Origin: Spisula solida
Taxonomy: Eukaryota > Mollusca > Bivalvia > Venerida > Mactridae
Direction: 5' to 3'
NCBI GenBank assembly: GCA_947247005.1
Contig: OX365945.1
Coordinates: 19,040,501-19,104,500, forward strand
DNA: 64,000 bases
Part shown: positions 49,990 through 60,200 of the stretch, piece after piece
How the letters are laid out: each line of letters starts with the position of its first letter
Numbering within the stretch: position 1 is the first letter of the stretch
Notes under the pieces: generated by a model
Seen by the model: the letters and a program-made list of their open reading frames with translations, nothing else
What the model was told of the DNA's origin: nothing
Database searches by the model: none
Position numbers and translations under genes: made by a program

Positions 49990-52450
49990 TTCCTTGTGAC
50001 ACAATGGCTGTGCATCATGGTTGTGTCAGGAATGGCTATTCTGGGTGGTTGTGAGTATCCAAGAGGACCAGGAATCTCTCGACCTTGTAGTTGCCAGTAC
50101 ACATAGTGCAATAAATGAGATACCACAATGATAGTGCACATCCTATAAGACCATGGATGTGTGTATCCAGTAGTACTGTCTGCTCATGGTGTGTGTCAGT
50201 ACCCTAAAGCACCATAAATACCTGTACCTAGTGGTATTGGGTATCCTCTAATTGATGCACCTAGTGGTTATGAGTACCAAATACAACCAAGTATGCATGA
50301 ACACGGTGGTTGTGGGTACCCATTAGGACTAGGATGGATGTACCTAATGGTTATGAGTACCTAATACGACTAGGACTTTATGTGCAAGGTGGTTGTGAAT
50401 ACATACATGGACTAGGACTCATTTACCCAGTGTTTATGATTGCCTAACAAGACCAGGAATGTTCTACTTAGGCACTAAGTCGTCAATAGGACGAGGAATG
50501 GGTGCTCCTAATGGTTGTCTGTACCCAACAAGACCAGTAATGTATGTACATAGCAGGATCCGGAATAGTGGCTATGCATACCAAATGATACCATGAATGT
50601 ATGTACATGTACTAGTAAATGATGGTAGTGGGTACCCAATAGGACCTATAATGGTTGTGTATTGTAGCTGCAAGTACTTTATCACACTTCTTATGCATGT
50701 ACATGGTGGTTATGGGTACCCACTTAGTCTAGGAATGTATGTATCCAGTGGTTATGAGTACCTAATAAAGTCAGGACTGTCTGTACATCGTGGTAATCAT
50801 GACCCAATCAGACAAAAAATGACCACTCCTTGTGGTTGTTAGTACATAATCCGTCTGCAATCGTCTGTACATTTAGGTTTGGAGTATCCAATAGGACAGG
50901 GAATGCATGGGACATGATAGTTGTGGGTACCCACTAGGACTTGAAATGTATGTACCTAGTTGATATGAGTATCTAATTAGACCATGCTTCATGTACATGG
51001 GGTTAGTGATTACCCAATTTGTTGAAAAAAATGGTCACAGCTGAGGGTTAGGCATGCTCACTGCTGAATTTTAAAGACCAGGAATGTCTCTACATGGTGT
51101 CAATAGGACAAGGAATGGGTGATCCCAATAGTTGTCTGTACTAAATAAGACCAATAATGTATGTAAGTAGTGATTGAGAGATGTCTTAACATGATGATGT
51201 TCAGTATCTATCCTAAACAGGAATGTCTGTTAATCATAGTTATTGGCACCCTATACGACCAGGAATGTATGTATATGCATGGTAGTCAGTACCCACAGGG
51301 ACCAATAATGGCTGAGTATAGTGGCTGTGAGGACTCGATTATACCACTTATGCATGAACATAGTGGTTTTGAGTACCGACTAGGACTATGAATGTATGCA
51401 TCTAGTGGTTATGTATCCCTGATAGGGCCAGGACTGCCTGTAGATGGTGGTAGCAGTGACCAAATAGAACAACATATGACTGCACCTTGTGGTTGTTAGT
51501 GCCCAACCCAGTCACAAATGTCTGTACATTGTGGTTTTGTGTATTCAATAGGACCAGGCATGCATGTACATGGTAGTTGGGGTACCCACTATGACTAGGA
51601 ATGTATGTATGAGTATCAAATAAGAACATCACAGTCTGTACACGGGGTAGTGATTACCCAATATGACAACAAATGGTCGCACCTAGTAGTTGGTAGTTCC
51701 CAATCGGACAACTGATTTTGTACATGAAGGTTTCGAGTAGTACATATGTTATGAGAGGTCAATAAGGCCAAGCATGTAGCCACATGGTGCGCCTGAGTTG
51801 TCAATTGATGATCGGCCGTATCCAATGAGAATGTCTGAACCTAATGGTTATGAGTATTCTTTACGACCAGCAATATATGTACATGGTGGAAATGAGTACC
51901 CAATTGCACCTATAATGCCTGTACATGGTGGTTTAGAGTACCAAATAGGACCAGGAATGTCTGTATATGGATATGTAAGTCACCACTATGACTGGGCATG
52001 TATGTACTTCAATAAGCAGTTACGAGTACCCAATTAGAACATGGCAAGTGTGACTACCCATTGAGACGAGGAATGAATGTACCTACCAGTGGTTATGGGT
52101 ACCCAGCCTGACCAGCAATATCTGTATAAGTATGGTGGTTTTGAATATCAAATAGAACTAGGAATGGTATTGGCTATGCTATCAAATTAGACTAGGACTG
52201 TCTGTGCATGGTGGTAGTTAATACCCGATAGGACAACTGATGTCTGTATAGGGATGTTTAGTGCTAAATAGAACCAACATTGCATGTAATGGTTATTCGT
52301 ATGTACCAATTAGGACTAGGTATGGATGTACTTAGTGGATTAATAATAATTTACCCAACAGTACCAGAACTGCCTATATATGGTTAGAATGTAATTTTGA
52401 ATACCCATTAGGACTAGGAATGTCCGTACCCGATGGTCGTAAGTTACAAC
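49990..52450. repeat. FB2 core: diverged 42-bp minisatellite
   Basis: Roughly 55-60 units of the type GGTTATGAGTACCCAATAGG plus ACCAGGAATGTCTGTACAT, with many substitutions and small indels. Plus-strand frames of 79-81 codons (50,597-50,842; 51,798-52,037) read 14-residue units such as G-S-G-Y-P-I-G-P-I-M-V-V-Y-C. Stops and frameshifts interrupt the array, so no long frame survives. Confidence 0.9.
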
Positions 52451-52454
52451 TAGG

Positions 52455-53155
52455 TCACCAATTCCCAAAAATCACACTTTCCATTTATTATTTTTGTAAT
52501 TTTCCCCCAAAGTATCTCATCTGGCAATATATATTTGAAATCTTAAACTGCATGTTACTACAATTTATCACATTAATATTTAGTTACAAAAAAATTATCA
52601 TAGGAATGGTTTTATTGTAATCTACAGATTCCTAATATTCACACTTTTCGGTTTATTTTTTTTTATGTTTTACCCCAAAAATATCACACTTTGCGTAATA
52701 ACATCGCTTTAATTTTTTGCAGTATGAAACTGCACTATAATATCTTTCAATTAGAGTATTTTTTATAAAAAATATAAATAAATGCCAATGCAGTCCACAG
52801 ATTCCAAAAATTCGCACTTTTCTCTTATAATTTTTAGCGTTTTACCCCAAAAAAAGCCATTTTGCACAATAGCAGCACTCTGATGTTTTTAGTCTAGATA
52901 GGACAGGTTAATATCTACCTGTTACAGAGATTTATTTTAAAATAACATTATAAGTAAGATTGTAGTTAACCGATTCCAAAAATTTGTACTTTTCGTTTAT
53001 ATTTTTTGACGTTTTACCCCAAAAAATCTTAACGCCCCAATGGCCAAAGTGCAGACTTCAGGAAAATACTCCAGGGACCATATGCTTTCAGAAAAATATA
53101 GTGACCAAAATTCCCTAGGGGGGGGGAGGGTCTTCTATTGGTGGCTCATGGACTA
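52455..53155 (-). repeat. FB2 right arm: four about 172-bp monomers, inverted
   Basis: GTTTTACCCCAAAA starts at about 52,667, 52,839 and 53,011, with a weaker form near 52,495, steps of 172 bp. It is the reverse complement of the left-arm monomers, with the outer 150 bp best conserved. Confidence 0.88.
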
Positions 53156-53860
53156 ATAGATTAAACAAGTTACACATTTGATATTTCATTTCATGTTTTT
53201 GTGTTTCAGGCAGGCTGATGAGGCATAAAATGTTATTGATGGTTTACTATATATTGAACTTACCAAGATACCAAGAGCACAATGTCGTCACGTGGATAAT
53301 CTATGTCTCGGAACAACATCTACTTGCTATATCCCATGTGTAACGTATATATTGAATCTATGTTTCATTATACCGCATGATACGTATTTATCGGTTGTCT
53401 CTGCAGATATTCCACTAACGTCGTTCAACACCTTGTACAGTCACATTAATCCCTACTGGCAGTCTGTCTAATGCAGTATATATACTAGTAACTCAGTGGT
53501 CATTACCGTACTAGCACCAGTTCGTCTTATATATGCATACTCGTTTCATAATCAGGGCATTGTGGAATGTTCTTAAAAATGGCTTGGAATAAGTCTTCAT
53601 GATTTTCGGAAGATACAGACACATAAATCATGATATGATGCATAATTTTGAATAGGGTGCATACATGTACTGGTTTAAAGACAATTGATGATATGGGACA
53701 AGATTTTCCGAATAAAACAAAAACAATTCAACGTATCGTGAGGAACAAATGCTGACAAACTGAAAACTCCCTGAAGGCATGTCGAAGGCATATACTAAAT
53801 TGATATATACACCATGAACAATAAAATCTGCATGATCTGTTGTTCTGTCTAATTTAGACC

Positions 53861-54302
53861 AAGATAAATAAATAAATATACCAGATTTATATAGCGCCCT
53901 TTTTATGCGAACGCACGTTCAAAGGCACTTTACATTATTGTGTTGCAGCCACAAGGGCGCAGGTGCATCCTGCAAGTGCAGATACAGCATGATCTGACCA
54001 AAGGGACAGACTGAGAGAAAGCCCCTTGAAAGGAGAGATATACATTAGATACAGGCATGCCCGGCGCTGCAGAAGTGCGCCTAGCTTTTATTTCGAATAG
54101 ACAGCCTGGTTCTTTAATGTGCCCTGTGTATAGCACCGATACACAGCTTCCTGGTACTTCCAGATACTTTGCAGACCACACGACCAGATATAGCTGGAAA
54201 TATTATAAATATTTCAGAAATGTCAAGTTCCGATGCCGGGGATTGAGCCCACGAGCTCTGGATTGACAGCCCAGTGCGTTACCACTGAGCTAAATCCGCT
54301 TA
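53861..54302 (-). mobile_element. tRNA-derived SINE
   Basis: On the minus strand the 5' end carries pol III promoter boxes: TAGCTCAGTGG (54,282-54,292, box A) and GGGCTCAATCC (about 54,240-54,250, box B), about 40 bp apart as in tRNAs. The 3' end reads GTAAAGTGCCTTTGAA ... AAAAAGGGCGCTATATAAAT, resembling the LINE-derived tails of many aquatic-animal SINEs (L2-like, from memory), then a TTTA repeat. TAGACC at 53,855-53,860 and 54,303-54,308 is the target duplication, and the paired segment at 62,010-62,015 has a single TAGACC with no insertion. Confidence 0.92.
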
Positions 54303-56199
54303 TAGACCTAACATAACTGTATCAACAATTCTACAGCTATGACATTAACGACTGCCATATTTACTTACTTATTTAGACCGAGAAGAGATGCATTTCTCTT
54401 AATAAAAACGCACTTTTTGAAATACTTTTCTTTCCATATAGATATACACAGGGTACATGCTCCTCCAAAATACATCGGTTCAAACGCTGCTGACGAGGTT
54501 TATAGGTAATACACGTCGCTCGCTGTTTCATGTGCTATGGGTTTCAGTTGACAGATGAACAGATTAGTTGCTGCGATTATATCAAGCAATCGGAGCTGTG
54601 ATGCAGCTGTGGCTAAACGTACGAGGGCTGTTCAAATTGGAATATAGTGAAACGTGAACTGTACTATATAGTTCATTGGATTAGCTTTAAATTGATACCT
54701 CACATTTTAAAATATGTTTTGTGTAACAAAAGGTCGATTAACTCTGTCTACTCGTGTATACTAATGTTAACTGATTGGGGAAATGTCACTTTTCTCTGTC
54801 ACAATTCGGCCACATTTAAGAATAGTTTTTTTCTTAATGCGGAAACAAATACCACATTTAAATTAACTTGTATGGTAAAATGGTGTAATGTAATGTATTA
54901 TTCATCAACTGGTTTATAGTTTACGAAATTTAAAAGTGTTATAATTTTATTTAGAAATGAACCTCATGCACATCATCCAAATACCGCAGCATAATAGAAA
55001 AGCGTTGCAAGAATCAATTACTGTTTGGAAACTGGTGGAAAATTTACACTTTGGCAAGTATCTCAATGTGTTGGCACATCATTAGGAGCTATACATACAA
55101 TTATCAATCATATTACAAAAATGACGAAGATAAATCCAGTTTGATACCTCTATCTGCTTTGAGACGCCTGCAAACTGTCCAAAAATAGTTGAAACCATTT
55201 TCTAAATAAACAGTCGAGCGTTTGCAATTATAACGACCAAAAACAAGACATGGGTTCATTTTGTCACCCATGCGACAGATCCAAGAACAAAAATGGACCA
55301 GCAAAAACAGAATAAAAGTGTGCATTGCAAAACGCACCATGGGCGCCAGTAGAAATCTACACCTTTTTCTATATTAACCATAATTTTACCAATTTGACAA
55401 TGGGTAAATGTCAATTTTACCGAAGGTAAATTCCTTCAGAAATGGTAGAAACACTCCAAAAATAGCTACCTGGCCACATGTTTGAAGGATGGAATGCCGT
55501 TGTACAGCACTGAGCATCAACATACACTAGCCATTAACGCAAATTTCTGAGAAGCGTAAAGGTTCTTGAGCTTTCCGACCATCCTTTATTTGTTAATCAT
55601 TGTCCCTCGTTGCCCTTATAAGTTTCCACGACTCTTAAAATGCATTGTCGGAAAAAATATCAGGTACGTTAAGATCTCTGTTTTGCTCTAGTCCAGTGTA
55701 TGCACACTGTACCAGGGAATGATAATAAAATCGCATATGGATTATCTGATTGAAAATTCACATATTTATCGGATATGAATACTGCAAGGATCATAACCTT
55801 GTTTCATTAAAATATTTGAAGGATGCATTTGTATAGGCTTAATTGCGTTCCAATTTCGTTGTCAATTAATACAAACTTATATATTTGTCCTGTCTCGACA
55901 GTGATACATTCGTAGACTTATGTTCGAGTCCGCCCTTCAATGGCTAAGTCTAGAGATACACTTAACAAACATAGAACATAATGTCCAGACTGTAATTTCT
56001 ACGAGTGACATGTAGATACATGATATGATTGAATAAAGAAATTGAGCGATATACGTATATCACACTCATAGGTGCATCCAACACGCAGTAAGTACCATTG
56101 TGATATCTCATTCCGATCTTGTCTTATCCATCAAAAACCAATTATTTTCTCTATAGTTTACACAAATACAAATCAACAATTGGCCATAAATATGTCAGA

Positions 56200-56570
56200 A
56201 TCGGCACACATCATGACTTTATCTAGATTAAACAAGATATTGGTAACAACGTTCAAACTATTGCACATTTATGCAAAAAACAGACGAACAAGGGACACAG
56301 ACGACAAACAACGTATTTGGTGACTGAGCATGAAGCATAAACCAATCTCCTAAGTGGCTATACGAGCACTGCAATATATCGACAGGAGCCGTAGGAGGCG
56401 ATGTTTATTAGTGTAATTGACCATATTCGCGTGAACCTGTAAAACGGAGAAACTACATTAAACACGCGACGCGTTTTTGGCTAATACATGGTTTTGTTGT
56501 TACAATACAATTTAAATGACATACAAAGCGTTTTTACAACAATACACTCAACGTGAAAGCTCGGCAATTT
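56200..56570 (+). repeat. Relic shared with 45,130-45,560 and 57,540-57,850
   Basis: The stretch GACTTTATCTAGATTAAAC ... AACAAGGGACACAGACGAC ... TTTAAATGACATACAAAGCG matches the other segments in order. It shows an older round of tandem duplication nested inside the younger one. Confidence 0.7.
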
Positions 56571-56933
56571 CCGTTAGATTCCGGTTAATACACCTCGTGT
56601 ATAACTGTATGAATACACCTAAATGATAAGTCTGAGTTTCATTCCAGCTACGTTCGCTTGAAAGTAACAAATTATGTATCCGTTATTAAGATGGTGATTT
56701 CATCTTCAGTTTTCTTATTCGTAGGAACATAAGACCACATATCATGACAGAAAAATCGAATCTCTTCAATGATTTTGCATAATTTATATTTCCAATGCAC
56801 GTGTTGAAAACATCCACAAACATGATCAATATTCAATTCCTGGAAATTTGATTTGTTTACAAAATATACTGTTTGAATTTCGGTTCGTATGAAGTATAAA
56901 TATCGTTGGCACACAAATGATTAACTTTCAATT
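56571..56933. other. Junction segment between the two duplication copies
   Basis: No related sequence found elsewhere in the window and no gene. Homology resumes abruptly at 56,934 inside the TIR element. Confidence 0.5.
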
Positions 56934-57254
56934 TTGTACAAAAATGGCAACCAAAAACAGGAAATCATGTTTTTATGAAAGGCATTTACATTATCCACGG
57001 TATAATAGTTGTTGAATAAGATTATTTCCAGAAATGAAATTTTGATGGACAATTATTCTCAAAAAGACGCAGTGTCTAGATTACTAACCCTTGAAAAAAC
57101 ACACCAAAACAACAGTCCTGGAATTACATGTTATTGAAATTTTCACGAAATATTGCGGAATGGTCGATGGTTCTAGAAATGTAAAAAGATTTCCTGATAT
57201 CAATGAATGTTCTAATTTGTGACCAAAAAGACATTGTATATAGAACACCCCTCG
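56934..57254. mobile_element. Truncated copy of the TA-flanked TIR element
   Basis: Right-hand part only, ending GAACACCCCTCG followed by TATATG, where the full copy has GAACGCCCCTCG. The left 583 bp is missing because the duplication boundary cuts through the element. Confidence 0.85.
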
Positions 57255-60200
57255 TATATGCCACGCTAATGGGACTATTGCTTGCTTTCCACGAAATATA
57301 AGATATTTCAGCAGCTGTGTTTTATCTAGCATCCTGGAAAACCTTGGAAAAGAAGAGGCTTGAAACTGTAGTCCGATCACATAAAGGTTTCACAGGGTGC
57401 TAAAACAAACGGTCAAGTTGCTGAAAAAGATAATTTCATTACAATTCACAATATTTCAAATGGCAGACAAAGTGCCAATTTCACTTATTTGCGGTAAAAA
57501 AAGTTTCGTAACTAACAGCATCGAAAATGTGGATATTATCTAAACTGGTACCCATGACTCTATCTAGATTTAATATATGGTTAACTACATTTAATCTATT
57601 CCACATATATGCAAAAACAAACAAACAAGGAAACCAGACGACACATGACGTATTAGGTGACAGAACATATACTAGCACTGCAATACATCGACAATAGCCT
57701 TAAAAGCAACGTTGGTTATTAGTGTAATTAACCATGTGCATAGAAACCTGTATAACAGAGAAGCCAAATCTATTGTATAACAAGCGGCGCGTTATTGGCT
57801 GATACAAGGTTTCGTTATTACAATAGTTTAAATGACAGAGAAAACGTTTTTACAACAATTCACTTTATCAAAAAAATAACGACATATTATAGTGTAATAT
57901 AAATAACCTTTCCGGCAGACGTATTTTCTATTGAAGACATTGAGTTGTATCTGCTATAACATATTCTGTACGAATAAACTACGCCATCCTCGATTTCTAT
58001 GACACTGACATTTCCCAGAAGGTACTATATTGCCAACCCGTCTATATAAAGAACGCACAATCATACGAGGGCCACTAAAAAAGTATTAATCAGTGGGCGA
58101 TAAATCAACATCAGTGCCTCTGACTATATCAAAAGTGTACATTTTCTTAAAGAACTATGTCTCAGCTAGACATTCGTGGTATTTTCATAATTTAATATGA
58201 AAGCATTTCCTTTTTATTGATATTCAAACCGGACATGGTTTAAAGCACTGGACAAAGAATACCTCATAAAAACGTAAGAAAATTGTGTTATATGGGCTCA
58301 TACGATTTCTGAGCGTTGTTTTCAAATGTCGTTCAGGCTTACTGAAATTAAATTGATATCATTTGCAATATATATCATTGTACTCTTAAATGACAATCCA
58401 TAACTTTAAAACAGTAAATTATTATCAAACTATAGCAATATAAACAAGTCACATCCGAGACTCAAAATACCACACTTACACCGTCATTAATATTAAATAT
58501 ATGACTTGGTAAATGAACACTAATTTATTCTTAATATGTCAATTTTTCTAGATTATTATATGTAGTTCAATTCGTCTGGCGATTTTAATCATTTTTATCT
58601 CAAATTTATTTTTTACAACAAAATGTTATGATCGAGCCCAACTTTAGTTTTGCTATACCCTCTAATTATGATAAACAAAGAAAATTCACACATGTTGTGC
58701 ATTTCATGTAATTCTTCTGATATAAAATTACTATCATGTGTTTTTATTATTGTTTTCTGTATTATTGTATTAGGGTTATGACGTCACAAATCTAAAATAC
58801 CTATTTTTTGGTCACGTGATCATATTCTTTGGGCTGTAGTAAATAACAAATTATGAATAATTCAGGACATATTTATCATGGGAAAGATAGTAACATGTAT
58901 AAATGTGTAAAAAGCTACATGTTGGACTTTCCCACTTAAGACGTACAGTAGTACAATGCAGCAACAACGTATAGGGTATAGTCGCAGCAAAATGCAGTTT
59001 ATGGAGTATTTCGAACATGGCAGATTCCTTGTACAACTAAATCGATGTAGACTGTCCAAACAATAATGTTGATTTAGCACTAGTTAAACAATTATACGGT
59101 GCATGACATCTGCAAATTTCGAATCAATCGGATAAAATTTATAGACTTTATGTCCATTCATATCAACCATTACGTCTACAAGTGTACCTTATGTTCTCGC
59201 AATTTCAGTGTTTCATATCCCTACTAGTTCAATGTCATATGGGTAAATGTATATTTCACCGATTGCAATATTGTTTTATTGGTTAGCCAGGCAAAGGTTG
59301 TATCTTTCAGAAAATGTCCACTTTTATACATTGATTGAATATTAAACGTATTATTTGCCACTGATTAACACTTTTTAAGTGGCCCTCGTATATTGTAGAA
59401 ACGCGGGAAACTGTGTATGGTAAATCTGTACCGTATATGGGCATGGTGATCACAGAGGAAATGGTATTTATTAAATGGATTGCACACTTGATACCTTTCA
59501 CTCATTAACAACAAAATGTATCTTCAATATGCATCGGGTTCTAAGACATGAATACTATACATTTTAAACGAAACCAGCGTCGCAAGTTCGTCGTGAATTG
59601 ACAAAGATTCAATTGAGAAATGCAACAAAATACGAACATGTCAACTTTTGATTCATCTACTGTAATACGATAAGAGGGCAAACACTGTAATTACAGACGC
59701 CTTTATTCCAGATAGACGACAGAATAATCTATCTTTTACTGACAGAACTCCATATCTCACCAGTTACCAAGCAATAGAAAAGTATATGTACGCATCTGAT
59801 GTGTGTTTTCTATATTCTTGGTGCATTATTTTTGTAAATACGGTATCTTTTCTTAATACATAACCGATAAAAGCTTTATTGCAGGGGATCGGACTGGTGT
59901 TATGTTATATTTCTGCAGGCACCAACATGTTTGTTCGTATGATACTGTATATATCCTGAAACCTTCATGCAAATTACTGGATAAACATGTATGCGTATAC
60001 TTATTAATGAATGGAACGAAATGCTATCATGACTGAGAAGTAACGTATTAACAAGGTCATGTTTTGTCTATTTTCTGTGATTATTGTTGGAACCGACAAA
60101 GTAATGACAAAAACATGTGTATTTTCTTTCACCATTACACGACCTGTTTATGTCAATACCGGAAAACATTCTGGATTGTCTAATAAGGTAATAATGAATA

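Larger units (their letters stand above)
48739..53155. mobile_element. FB2: 4.4 kb foldback element with 42-bp repeat core
   Basis: The left end begins TAGTCCATGGGCC at 48,739; the right end read inward from 53,155 begins TAGTCCATGAGCC. ATA flanks both sides (48,736-48,738 and 53,156-53,158), and the related segment at 61,331-61,350 has a single ATA in uninterrupted flanking sequence, an intact empty site. Each inverted arm has four tandem monomers of 171-172 bp, and a 42-bp repeat array lies between them. A C-run near the left end and a G-run near the right end mirror each other. There is no transposase, so it is non-autonomous. Like FB1, the superfamily is not identified. Confidence 0.92.
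44521..56390 (+). repeat. Young segmental duplication, copy 1
   Basis: Pairs with 56,934-64,000: 44,521-48,738 with 56,934-61,342, and 53,159-56,390 with 61,343-64,000. The left part is very similar by eye (for example 46,389-46,620 and 58,851-59,080), clearly younger than blocks A/B. Copy 1 alone holds FB2 and the SINE. Other differences include about 125 bp present only here near 54,450-54,575. No maintained gene is seen in the paired sequence. Confidence 0.9.

Noticed and set aside
54232..54301. Functional tRNA gene on the minus strand
   Set aside because: Boxes A and B are present but the sequence is the head of a SINE with a TTTA tail and target duplication, and I could not draw a complete cloverleaf.
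54647..54919. Small gene conserved with 62,306-62,509
   Set aside because: Similarity is explained by the segmental duplication; the start regions differ by frameshifts and no known motif is present.
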